Positions 41,122 through 48,908 of a DNA stretch of 64,000 nt are shown one piece after another. This DNA is from Pseudomonas sp. URMO17WK12:I11 (GTDB lineage Bacteria > Pseudomonadota > Gammaproteobacteria > Pseudomonadales > Pseudomonadaceae): the NCBI RefSeq assembly GCF_007677725.1, contig NZ_VEDF01000013.1, forward strand, positions 1 to 64,000, read 5' to 3'. Made by a program: the position numbers and the translations under genes. The number at the start of each line of letters is the position of its first letter. Positions within the stretch are counted from its first letter, which is position 1. The notes under the pieces are model-generated. The model worked only from the letters and a program-made list of their open reading frames with translations, was not told the origin of the DNA and did no database searches.

Positions 41122-42975
41122 CTAGAAATTGGCGCCGACGCTCACCGCGATGTAGTCACGATCGCCCCGCGTGCCGTAGTCGCCGTCGAGAAAATCCGTG
41201 TAGGCCAGGCTCGCCCAGTACTTGCTGGCCAGGCTCAGGTCGACACCGATGCTGATCGAGCGCGACCCTTCGTTGAATGCCGAACCATCGGCCGGTGAGT
41301 ACCCTTTGACGTCATGCGACCAAGCCAGGTTGGGACGAATGTCCACACCCTGGATCAAACTTGGGTAGCTCAACGTCGCGCGCAGGCGGTAACCCCAGGA
41401 GAACGGCGTGACAAAGCCCTCGCCGTTGCAGTCCTCGGGGCTCTTGGAGATGCTCAGGCACAGGCTGTTATCGGCCAGCTCGCCATTGCCATAAGCACCC
41501 GAGCGCCCATAGCGCGGCCCGAAGCGGCCCTCCAGGCCGCCCACATAGGTGGCCCCAACCTCCCCCAGCAACAGCAGCTGGTTGGCACCGAGCACTTGGC
41601 CGAAGGCCTGCATGGCCGATACCTGGGCCTGGGTCACTTCCTTGCGCCGGTAACCATCGAACAGGGTGTTGTCCGTCGCTGGGCGCAGGCCATCGGCATT
41701 CAAGGGACTGCGCCCGGGAGCGTTGAGCAGCGACTGCAGCACATCGTTGCCATTGAGTTGAACCGGCATGTTCGGGCGGTAGCTCAGTTCGCCCTGAATG
41801 GCGGTTCCGCTGCGCATCGTGGTGGCGAACGTCATGCCGTACAGGCGGATATCTTCCGGGTACTGAGCCCGGTACTGCGAGGTGCCCATGCGCAGGGCGC
41901 CAGCCAGCGCCTGGCCGCCGCTGGAGGCGAGAAACCCGGCGCACGCCGAAGCGCCGACGCCGGCACTGGCGCACAGTCCCCTGGCAAAGCCGGTGTTGGA
42001 GAAGTAACGGCTGCTGACCGTCCCCAGGTACGGCGAGCGGCTGTGATAGTTGGCGGCGAACAGCCCGAACTCGGTGTCCAGTGGCTCGACGAACCAGTGC
42101 AACGACACGCCCCATTGGCCACCATCACGGGCATCCTGGTCGGCGCCACGGGGCACGCGCACGCCCTCCTCGGTCAGGGTGACGTCGAAGGGCGCCAGTA
42201 TCCGGCCCACGGCGGGATCGGTGAGCGATTGCCCGCCCACATCCAGGCCGCGGCAGCCTTCAGGCATGAAGTCGTTACCGGAAAAGAACGTGGCGCAGTT
42301 ATCCAGGCGCGTCTGCTCCCAGTCCAGCTGGTAGAAGGCATCCAGCGAAACCGCCTGGGTGAGGTTCTGCGTGACGTACAGCAGGTTGACCGGCGCCAGC
42401 GCGTCCTTGACCTCGGCGCCCGGACGGCGCAGCGCGGCCTGGTTGAACGGGTTGACCACGTTCAGGCCGCCCTGGATGAACAGGCTCTCGCCCCAGTTCA
42501 CCACCTGGTTGCCCACCCGCAGCGAGCCCGGTTCGCCATCGATGTCATACAGCGCATAGGCGAAGGCATCGAGTAGCTCGACCGCTGCGGTCTTGGCCGA
42601 AACCTGCCGGTTGCGATCGTCGATCGCTACGGCGCGCTGGCTGTGGTCGCGTTGAGCGGTGTCGTACCAATAGCTGCCGCGCACGAACAAACCGAAGTTG
42701 CCGTGGCGTAGCTCCAGGTCGTGGGTGCCCTTGAACACGGCAGAAAACACATCCCCGGCGCGGTAGTTGCGGCGCCCGTCATTGCTGTTGGCAGCACGCG
42801 CGAGCTTGTGATCGGGATTGGCCGTGCTGATGGCAGTGCCCAACGACAGTGCTGAATCGAAGCGCCCCTGCAGCGGCCCGACATCGAACTGCACGCAGGC
42901 GGCAGGCTTGGCGAACAGGCAGCAGAGTACCGCCAGCGGCGCAGTGCGCCGACAGGTGAGAATGATTGCGCTCAC
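41122..42975 (-). CDS. DUF1302-family outer-membrane protein
   Basis: Protein of 617 residues in the DUF1302 family, thought to form an outer-membrane channel or barrel for hydrophobic compounds and usually paired with DUF1329 proteins. The start is GTG at 42975 behind AAGAGG. After a signal peptide it reads FDVGPLQGRFDSALSLGTAI, with VFKGTHDLELRHGNFGLFVRGSYWYD and SLRVGNQVVNWGESLFIQGG, and ends with the aromatic VSVGANF. It is the first gene of an operon with the serine hydrolase. The DUF1329 partner is at 50912. Its promoter carries a 46-base element shared with that gene. Likely substrate: long-chain alkyl sulfate or ester. Confidence 0.87.
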   Translation of the reverse strand: MSAIILTCRRTAPLAVLCCLFAKPAACVQFDVGPLQGRFDSALSLGTAISTANPDHKLARAANSNDGRRNYRAGDVFSAVFKGTHDLELRHGNFGLFVRGSYWYDTAQRDHSQRAVAIDDRNRQVSAKTAAVELLDAFAYALYDIDGEPGSLRVGNQVVNWGESLFIQGGLNVVNPFNQAALRRPGAEVKDALAPVNLLYVTQNLTQAVSLDAFYQLDWEQTRLDNCATFFSGNDFMPEGCRGLDVGGQSLTDPAVGRILAPFDVTLTEEGVRVPRGADQDARDGGQWGVSLHWFVEPLDTEFGLFAANYHSRSPYLGTVSSRYFSNTGFARGLCASAGVGASACAGFLASSGGQALAGALRMGTSQYRAQYPEDIRLYGMTFATTMRSGTAIQGELSYRPNMPVQLNGNDVLQSLLNAPGRSPLNADGLRPATDNTLFDGYRRKEVTQAQVSAMQAFGQVLGANQLLLLGEVGATYVGGLEGRFGPRYGRSGAYGNGELADNSLCLSISKSPEDCNGEGFVTPFSWGYRLRATLSYPSLIQGVDIRPNLAWSHDVKGYSPADGSAFNEGSRSISIGVDLSLASKYWASLAYTDFLDGDYGTRGDRDYIAVSVGANF

Positions 42976-42986
42976 TCTGAACCTCT

Positions 42987-42994
42987 TGTTGTTT
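42987..42994 (-). promoter_or_regulatory. Crc/Hfq-type AACAACAA motif at DUF1302 gene
   Basis: Reading on the minus strand, AACAACAA directly precedes the AAGAGG ribosome-binding site of the gene starting at 42975. AANAANAA is the catabolite-activity motif bound by Hfq/Crc to block translation in pseudomonads. Confidence 0.6.
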
Positions 42995-43087
42995 TAATCG
43001 AGAGTGAAAGACCGGCTTGAGCCTGCCAGCCCCAGCGATGACGGCCGGAACTGGTGTGCAGGAAAGTATCGGGGAGGTACGACGGCG

Positions 43088-43133
43088 CCCACAAATAGCG
43101 TCTTCGGATCACTGCCATGCCGGTTCGTTATGG
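43088..43133 (-). promoter_or_regulatory. Shared 46-base operator block, DUF1302 promoter
   Basis: This block matches 52341-52386 at 35 of 46 positions (CCCACAAATA, CGT, TTCGGAT, TGCCAT, GTTCG). It contains a LysR-type T-N11-A dyad, CCAT-N11-ATGG, at 43115-43133. It lies 113-158 bases upstream of the DUF1302 start, with the CACAAATA end facing the gene. Probably bound by one of the local LysR regulators. Confidence 0.7.
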
Positions 43134-43147
43134 ACCGGCACGACCGT

Positions 43148-43579
43148 TCACCTGAGCAGCTGATGCAAGGCGTCACGCAGCTTGGCGGGGATGGCGACCG
43201 GGCGATTGCTGCTGCGATCGACGAATACATGGCTGAAGCGTCCTGCGGCGCAAGCAGCCGCTTCATCCTCGGCGAACACGGCCAGGGCATAGTGCACCGA
43301 ACTGTTGCCCAGGCGCGTCACGGCGATGCCCACCTCCAAGCGCTGGGGGAACGCCACGGCGGCGAAGTAATCGCACGCCGAACCTGCCACATACGCCACC
43401 ACCGGGTCGTGGTGGATATCCAGCCCGGCCTGCTCGATCAGCCACGTGTTCACGGCGCTGTCGAAGTAACCGTAATAGACCACGTTGTTCACATGCCCAT
43501 ACAGATCGTTGTCATGCCAGCGCGTGGTGATCGGCTGAAAGTGACGGTAGGCGCCGCGCAGCGGGCGCTCCCTGGCCAT
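43148..43579 (-). CDS. Hotdog-fold acyl-CoA thioesterase (4HBT family)
   Basis: Thioesterase of 143 residues with the 4-hydroxybenzoyl-CoA thioesterase signature TRWHDNDLYGHVNNVVYYGYFD near residues 20-40, the Asp being the usual catalytic residue. It would hydrolyse an acyl-CoA to free acid and CoA in the cytoplasm. The ATG at 43579 begins two bases after the stop of the iron alcohol dehydrogenase; an in-frame TTG six bases upstream is less likely. It is last in a four-gene minus-strand operon (47808 to 43148). Only the shared operator block separates it from the DUF1302 gene. Confidence 0.87.
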   Translation of the reverse strand: MARERPLRGAYRHFQPITTRWHDNDLYGHVNNVVYYGYFDSAVNTWLIEQAGLDIHHDPVVAYVAGSACDYFAAVAFPQRLEVGIAVTRLGNSSVHYALAVFAEDEAAACAAGRFSHVFVDRSSNRPVAIPAKLRDALHQLLR

Positions 43580-43581
43580 GC

Positions 43582-44745
43582 TCAAAACGCCGCCTGGTAC
43601 AGGGCCAGGGCATCGGCGAAGCTGACCTTGCGCGGGTTGTTGACCAGCAGACGCTGTTGCTGCATGGCCTCTTCAGCCAGCAGTTGCAGGCTCTGACGCG
43701 GTACGCCAACATCGCGCAAGCGGGTCGGCAGGCCGCAGCGCACTGGTAGCTGCGCAAGTTCGGCGATGAACTGGCTGCACAGGTCGTGGGCATCGCCCGG
43801 CACCAGCCGCCGGCCCAGCAACGCCGGTGCCAGCGCGGCATAGTCGGCGAAGGCCTCGCTACGGTTGAACTGCGCCACATGCGCCAGCATCAAGGCATTG
43901 GCCAACCCATGCGGGACGTGGAAGCGCCCGCCCAGCGGATAGGCCAGGGCATGCACGGCGGCGACCGGCGCGTTGGCGAACGCCTGCCCGGCCAGGCACG
44001 CCCCCAGCAGCATGGCCTGACGCGCTTCGAGGTTGCCGCCGTTGTGCACCGCCTGCTCGAGGTTGCCGGCCAGCAGCGCCAGGGCTTCGCGGGCCAACAG
44101 GCTCGACAGGGGGTTGCGCTTGAATTTGCTGGTGGTGGCCTCGATCGCATGCACCATGGCATCGATCCCGGTGGCCGCAGTGATTGCCGGCGGCAGCCCT
44201 AGCGTGCGTTCGGCATCGAGCAGCGCCAGGTCGGGCAGCAGCAACGGCGAAATCACCGCCATCTTGGCCGCCTCGCCGGTGGTGATCACCGCCACCGGCG
44301 TCACCTCCGAACCCGTGCCCGCCGTTGTCGGCACCTGAATCAACGGCAAGCGCTGGCCCCTGGCCTGGTCGATGCCGTATACCGCTTCGAGGGTCTGCTC
44401 GCACTGCGGGTGCGCCAGCAGCGCGACCAGCTTGGCGACGTCCATGGAACTGCCGCCGCCGAAACCGACGATCAGCTCGGCGCCGATGTGCCGGGCGCGG
44501 CTGACCGCTGACAGCACGCAGGCATGGCTGGGGTCGGCAGAAACTTCGCTGAACACCGCTGCGCTCAAGTGCGCGTGGGTGAAGCCCGGCAGCAAGTCGT
44601 CGAGCATGCCGAGATTGACGATGCCAGGGTCGGTGACGATCAGCACGCGGCGCACGCCGCGCTGCTGGCACAGTGTTGCCAGACGACCGGCGGCACCGGG
44701 TTCGCAGAGCAGGTGAGGCGTTGTGGCGAAACTGAATGGCTGCAT
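43582..44745 (-). CDS. Iron-containing alcohol dehydrogenase
   Basis: Group III (iron-activated) alcohol dehydrogenase of 387 residues. It has the NAD-binding FGGGSSMDVAKLVALL, the PTTAGTGSEVTPVAVIT motif, metal ligands in GIDAMVHAIEATTSK (Asp, His), and a later His in HALAYPLGGRFHVPHGLANA. It would oxidise an alcohol to an aldehyde in the cytoplasm. In this cluster it fits the alcohol released by the alkylsulfatase or esterase. An AAGAACAA Crc-type motif lies upstream of the ATG. It belongs to the operon with the two acyl-CoA metabolism genes upstream and the thioesterase downstream. Confidence 0.88.
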   Translation of the reverse strand: MQPFSFATTPHLLCEPGAAGRLATLCQQRGVRRVLIVTDPGIVNLGMLDDLLPGFTHAHLSAAVFSEVSADPSHACVLSAVSRARHIGAELIVGFGGGSSMDVAKLVALLAHPQCEQTLEAVYGIDQARGQRLPLIQVPTTAGTGSEVTPVAVITTGEAAKMAVISPLLLPDLALLDAERTLGLPPAITAATGIDAMVHAIEATTSKFKRNPLSSLLAREALALLAGNLEQAVHNGGNLEARQAMLLGACLAGQAFANAPVAAVHALAYPLGGRFHVPHGLANALMLAHVAQFNRSEAFADYAALAPALLGRRLVPGDAHDLCSQFIAELAQLPVRCGLPTRLRDVGVPRQSLQLLAEEAMQQQRLLVNNPRKVSFADALALYQAAF

Positions 44746-44758
44746 GGTTCGAGTCCTG

Positions 44759-44766
44759 TTGTTCTT
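44759..44766 (-). promoter_or_regulatory. Crc/Hfq-type AAGAACAA motif
   Basis: On the minus strand AAGAACAACAGG leads into the start of the iron alcohol dehydrogenase. It fits the AANAANAA pattern and overlaps the ribosome-binding region, consistent with catabolite control by Hfq/Crc. Confidence 0.45.
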
Positions 44767-44785
44767 GTGATTGACGCAGCGAAGC

Positions 44786-46573
44786 TCAAAAGGCGAAATG
44801 CGCAGGTTCCAGGTTCATCAGGCAGTCGGCACCGCCGCGCAGCGCGTCGCAATGGGCGCCCGCGCGCGGCAGAATGCGCCGCCAGTAGAAGTCGGCTGCC
44901 TGTACCTTGGCCTGATAGAACGCCTGCTCATCGCTGCCGGCGGCCATCGCCGCACTGGCCCGCTCGGCAGCGCGCAACCACAGCCCGCCAAGCAGCACGT
45001 AGCCGCTATAGGCGAGAAAATCGACCGACACCGCGCCGATCTCCTGGGGATCGCAGCGGCAAGCGTCGAGCACTTCGGCGCTGAGGCTGCGCCACTCGTG
45101 CAAGCGCTGGATCACCGCCGCCGTCATGCCCGCCAGGGCCTCGACGCGACAGCCCTGAGCGGCCTCGAGCTGCTCATCGATCAGCATGCGCAATTGTTCG
45201 CCGTTGTCGGCCAGGAGCTTGCGGCGGATCAGGTCCAGCGCCTGGATACCGTTGGTGCCTTCATACAGCTGGGTAATGCGGCTGTCGCGCATCAGCTGCT
45301 CCATGCCCCATTCGCGGATGTAGCCATGCCCGCCGTACACCTGCACGCCGAGGCTGGCGACCTCTTGCCCGACATCGGTGAGGAACGCCTTGACGATCGG
45401 AATCAACAACGCCGCACGGCGCCCGGCAGCCGCCTGCACTTCAGGCTCGGCGGCCCCATGCTCCAGGTCCAGCGCCTGCCCGGTATAGGCAGCAAGCAGG
45501 CGGCAGCCTTCGGTGAGGGTTTTCTGGGTCAGCAGCATGCGCCGCACGTCGGGGTGGCTGATGATCGGGTCGGCGCTGTGCTGCGGTGCGACCGCCCCGG
45601 CCAGGCTGCGCGATTGCAAACGCTCACGGGCGTAGGCCAGCGCACCCTGGAACGCCGCCTCGGCAATGCCCAGGCCCTGCAGACCGACCTGAAAGCGTGC
45701 ATCGTTCATCATCGTGAACATGCACGCCAGCCCTTGGTTGGCCTCGCCCAGCAACCAGCCACGGGCACCGTCGAAGTTCATCACGCACGTGGCGGCGCCC
45801 TTGATGCCCATCTTGTGCTCCAGGGCGCCGCAGCTCAGCGCATTGCGTGCGCCCAGGTGGCCATCGGCGGTGCGTTCGAATTTCGGTACCAGGAACAGGC
45901 TGATGCCGCGCACCCCTGGCGGTGCATCGGCAAGCCGCGCCAGCACCAGGTGGATGATGTTGTCGGTGAGGTCCTGGTCGCCACCGCTGATGAAAATCTT
46001 GCTGCCGCTGATACGGTAGCTGCCATCACCCTGGGCTTCGGCGCGGGTGCGCAGCAGGGCCAGGTCGGTACCGGCTTGCGGCTCGGTCAGGCACATGGTG
46101 CCGGCCCACTCGCCGCTGACCAGCGGCGCCAGGTAATCGGCCTTGAGCGCAGCGCTGCCGTGACGGTGCAAGGCCAGCACCGCGCCCTCGGTCAAGCCCG
46201 AATAGATGCGAAACGACAGTGAGGCGCTCATCAGCATTTCGTGGAAACACGCCGACACCAGCTGCGGTAGACCTTGGCCATCGTAGTCGAGCGGGCCGGT
46301 CATGCCGCCCCAGCCTTGCGCCACGTACTGTCGATAGGCATCGCGAAAACCATCAGGGCTGATTACCTGGCCGTGCTCCAGGCGACAGCCTTGTTCATCA
46401 CCCGCGCGGTTGAGCGGCGCGACCACTTCGGCGGCAAACCGTGCACCCTGGTCGAGGATGCCGTCGATGGTTTCCCGGTCCAGGCCGTTGCCAAGGCGCG
46501 CACAGTGGGCGCTGGCGTCGAATACCTCATGCAGGACGAACTGCATGTCACGCAAAGGGGCTCGGTAGCTCAT
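44786..46573 (-). CDS. Long acyl-CoA dehydrogenase (DmdC-like subfamily)
   Basis: FAD-dependent acyl-CoA dehydrogenase of 595 residues, longer than the usual 380-390 because of an extra C-terminal domain. It has MCLTEPQAGTDLALLRT, SGSKIFISGGDQDLTDN and the catalytic-Glu region YEGTNGIQALDLI. This architecture is shared by proteins annotated as 3-methylthiopropanoyl-CoA dehydrogenase (DmdC) as well as by fatty acyl-CoA enzymes; sequence alone does not separate them. Its ATG overlaps the stop of the gene upstream (ATGA), with GGAGG inside that gene. It likely performs the first beta-oxidation step on the chain. Confidence 0.87.
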   Translation of the reverse strand: MSYRAPLRDMQFVLHEVFDASAHCARLGNGLDRETIDGILDQGARFAAEVVAPLNRAGDEQGCRLEHGQVISPDGFRDAYRQYVAQGWGGMTGPLDYDGQGLPQLVSACFHEMLMSASLSFRIYSGLTEGAVLALHRHGSAALKADYLAPLVSGEWAGTMCLTEPQAGTDLALLRTRAEAQGDGSYRISGSKIFISGGDQDLTDNIIHLVLARLADAPPGVRGISLFLVPKFERTADGHLGARNALSCGALEHKMGIKGAATCVMNFDGARGWLLGEANQGLACMFTMMNDARFQVGLQGLGIAEAAFQGALAYARERLQSRSLAGAVAPQHSADPIISHPDVRRMLLTQKTLTEGCRLLAAYTGQALDLEHGAAEPEVQAAAGRRAALLIPIVKAFLTDVGQEVASLGVQVYGGHGYIREWGMEQLMRDSRITQLYEGTNGIQALDLIRRKLLADNGEQLRMLIDEQLEAAQGCRVEALAGMTAAVIQRLHEWRSLSAEVLDACRCDPQEIGAVSVDFLAYSGYVLLGGLWLRAAERASAAMAAGSDEQAFYQAKVQAADFYWRRILPRAGAHCDALRGGADCLMNLEPAHFAF

Positions 46574-47808
46574 GGACGGCCTCCGCGAACGTCGGCCAAG
46601 GACTTACCTTCGCTGGCCAAACGCAGCAATAGCCCAGCCGCCCGCCAATGCTCGCCGAACAAACCCTGCAGGCGTTCAAGACGCGCCAGGAGTGCGCCGA
46701 GGCCCTGCGTGTCAGCCCAGCGCATCGGCCCGCCAACCTCTGCCGGGAAACCGTAGCCAAAGCGGTACACGCGGTCGATATCCTCGCTGCAGTCGGCGAT
46801 GCCCTCCTCGAGGATCTTCGCCCCTTCGTTGACCAGCGCGAGCAGGCAGCGCTCGCGGATTTCTTCAGCATCGATGACGCGGCGACGCACGCCCAGGTCC
46901 TGGGCGATCTGGATCACCATCGCATCGACTTCAGGATCGTGCTGGGCCTCACGGCTGCCAGGCGCGTAGCGATAATAGCCAACGCCGACTTTCTGCCCGA
47001 AACGGCCCTGGGCGCACAGGGCGTTATCGACCTGCACCAGCGCTGCCTCCATGCCCTGCCCGGCCAACTGCCGCGCACGCCACTCAAGGTCGATGCCGAC
47101 CACGTCGTACATGCGAAACGGCCCCATGGCAAAGCCAAAGGCTTGCAAGGCCTGATCCACTTGCTGCGCGGTGGCGCCTTCGAGCAGCAACTTGCGCGCC
47201 TCGGCGACGTACGTGGCGAGCATGCGGTTGCCGATGAAGCCAGGGCAATTGCCGGCCACCACCACTTCCTTGCCCATGCGCCGGCCCAGCGCCTGGGCGG
47301 CCTCGAGCACGGCGGGCGCAGTGTCGCGCCCGCGCACGATCTCCAGCAGTTTCATCACATGGGCCGGGCTGAAGAAATGCAGCCCCAGCACCTGCGCCGG
47401 GCGTCCGGTGACCCCAGCGATTGCGTCGATATCCAGCGCCGAAGTGTTGCTGGCCAGGATCGCCCCAGCGTTCAGCGTGCTGTCCAGGGTGCGGAAGATC
47501 TCCTGCTTGAGGGCAAGGTTCTCGTAGACGGCTTCGATCACCAGATCGACCTCGGCCAGTTCGGCATAGGCGCTCGCCGGCTGTACGCGCGCCAGGCAAG
47601 CGTCGGCCTGGGTCTGGTCGAGGCGGCCCTTGGCGACTTGCTGCGCCCAGTGCTGCGCGAGCATCTCAAGCCCTGCCGCAGTGGCCTTGGCGTCGTTGTC
47701 CAGCCAGCGTACCGGCAGCCCGGCCTGGGCCAGGCTGATGACGATGCCGCGCCCCATGGTGCCGGCGCCAATCACCGCCGTCTGCTGCACGTCGTAGGAA
47801 TTACTCAC
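46570..47808 (-). CDS. 3-hydroxyacyl-CoA dehydrogenase
   Basis: NAD-dependent 3-hydroxyacyl-CoA dehydrogenase of 412 residues. The Rossmann motif VIGAGTMGRGIVISLAQAG is at the N-terminus, with IEAVYENLALKQEIFRTLD, ASNTSALDI and the active-site His in LGLHFFSPAHVMKLLEIV. It has a C-terminal domain pair (GNRMLATYVAEARKLLLEG and a shorter second copy). The GTG at 47808 is preferred, being eight bases after AGGAG; a GTG nine bases earlier overlaps that site. It has no hydratase domain, so it is a stand-alone enzyme. First gene of the operon; divergent from the LysR gene at 47908. Confidence 0.88.
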   Translation of the reverse strand: MSNSYDVQQTAVIGAGTMGRGIVISLAQAGLPVRWLDNDAKATAAGLEMLAQHWAQQVAKGRLDQTQADACLARVQPASAYAELAEVDLVIEAVYENLALKQEIFRTLDSTLNAGAILASNTSALDIDAIAGVTGRPAQVLGLHFFSPAHVMKLLEIVRGRDTAPAVLEAAQALGRRMGKEVVVAGNCPGFIGNRMLATYVAEARKLLLEGATAQQVDQALQAFGFAMGPFRMYDVVGIDLEWRARQLAGQGMEAALVQVDNALCAQGRFGQKVGVGYYRYAPGSREAQHDPEVDAMVIQIAQDLGVRRRVIDAEEIRERCLLALVNEGAKILEEGIADCSEDIDRVYRFGYGFPAEVGGPMRWADTQGLGALLARLERLQGLFGEHWRAAGLLLRLASEGKSLADVRGGRP

Positions 47809-47907
47809 GCATGACACTCCTGATTCGCTGTACGAAGGATTGCCCTCACCCTAGTCAGGCGCCTAGTATTTTTGAAATTTTCATTTTCCATTCCATGTAT
47901 TTCCAAC

Positions 47908-48807
47908 ATGAATATAGCGACCTTCGATCTGAACCTGTTGCGGGTCCTGGACATGCTGCTGCGCGAGCAGAACGTCTCGCGCGCCGCCGAGCGCCTGGCC
48001 CTGACGCAGCCCACCGTGAGCAACGCCCTGGCGCGCCTGCGTGACCTGCTCGATGATCCGCTGCTGGTGCGGGTCGGTCGGCGAATGCGCCCCACGCCTC
48101 GGGCCTTGGCGCTCGAAGGCCCAATCCGCGCGGCCCTGCAGCAAATCGAACAAACCCTGGGCGCAGGCGACAGCTTCGACCCCGGCCTCAGCCACCGGCA
48201 ATTGCGCATCGCCCTGACCGACTTCGCCGAGCAGCTGTGCATGCCCAAGCTGCTGGCTACCCTGCAAAGCCAGGCCCCACACCTGCGGGTGGACGTGGTG
48301 CATCTGGCGCCCAACTTGCCGGCCGAGGCCCTCGACCGGGGCGAACTGGACCTGGTGCTGGGGCGCTTCGACGAAGTACCGGCGCGCTACGAGCGCCGCC
48401 ACTGGCGCAGCGAGACCCTGCAGGTGGCGGTGCGCCAAGGCCACCCGCAGATCTGCGGCCAGCTCGACCTGCACAGCTTCCTGACGCTGCGCCACCTGTG
48501 GGTGCATGGCGGCCAGACTCGTGGCATGGTCGACCAATGGCTGGCCGAGCAGGGCCTGGCGCGACGCATCGTCTATACCACCCCCAACTACCTGCAGGCG
48601 GCGCACTTGGCGGCTACTTCCGACCTGTGCGTGGTGCTGCCCACCGCGCTGGCTCGGCATTTCGCCCGGCTGCTACCGTTACAGCTGTTCGAGCTGCCTT
48701 TCGCTCTAGCGCCGTTCGATCTCGAACTGGTGTACCTGGCACACCGCCAGCACGACCCGGCGCTGGCCTGGCTGGTGGCACGGATCATGGACATTCACCC
48801 CGGCTGA
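47908..48807 (+). CDS. LysR-family transcriptional regulator
   Basis: LysR-type regulator of 299 residues in the NodD/NahR-like group judged from its start, MNIATFDLNLLRVLDMLLRE, then SRAAERLALTQPTVSNALARLR. The ATG at 47908 fits this family start; the frame is open further upstream but without support. The effector domain follows from about residue 90 (RQLRIALTDFAEQLCMPKLL). It is divergent from the beta-oxidation operon through an AT-rich 99-base space and immediately upstream of the alkylsulfatase gene, so it is a candidate regulator for both. Its stop is next to the T-N11-A site at 48809. Confidence 0.9.
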   Translation: MNIATFDLNLLRVLDMLLREQNVSRAAERLALTQPTVSNALARLRDLLDDPLLVRVGRRMRPTPRALALEGPIRAALQQIEQTLGAGDSFDPGLSHRQLRIALTDFAEQLCMPKLLATLQSQAPHLRVDVVHLAPNLPAEALDRGELDLVLGRFDEVPARYERRHWRSETLQVAVRQGHPQICGQLDLHSFLTLRHLWVHGGQTRGMVDQWLAEQGLARRIVYTTPNYLQAAHLAATSDLCVVLPTALARHFARLLPLQLFELPFALAPFDLELVYLAHRQHDPALAWLVARIMDIHPG

Positions 48808-48808
48808 G

Positions 48809-48854
48809 CCATCGCATTCGGGTATGGCGGCTCATGCAACAGTGGTATTGGTTG
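48809..48854 (+). promoter_or_regulatory. T-N11-A operator upstream of alkylsulfatase
   Basis: CCAT-N11-ATGG at 48809-48827, followed by CAACA and a TATTGGT stretch, sits 55-100 bases upstream of the alkylsulfatase ATG. Aligned without gaps to the reverse complement of the block at 52341-52386 it matches at 21 of 46 positions, mainly in the dyad arms and the AACA. Weaker than the other two copies. Confidence 0.5.
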
Positions 48855-48890
48855 CCAGGCTGGTGCTGTCCTTAGAGTGATCGGCCTCAG

Positions 48891-48898
48891 AACAACAA
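48891..48898 (+). promoter_or_regulatory. Crc/Hfq-type AACAACAA motif at alkylsulfatase
   Basis: AACAACAA is joined directly to the AAGGAA ribosome-binding site ten bases before the ATG at 48909. This is the classic layout for Hfq/Crc translational repression. Confidence 0.6.
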
Positions 48899-48908
48899 GG
48901 AACATTCC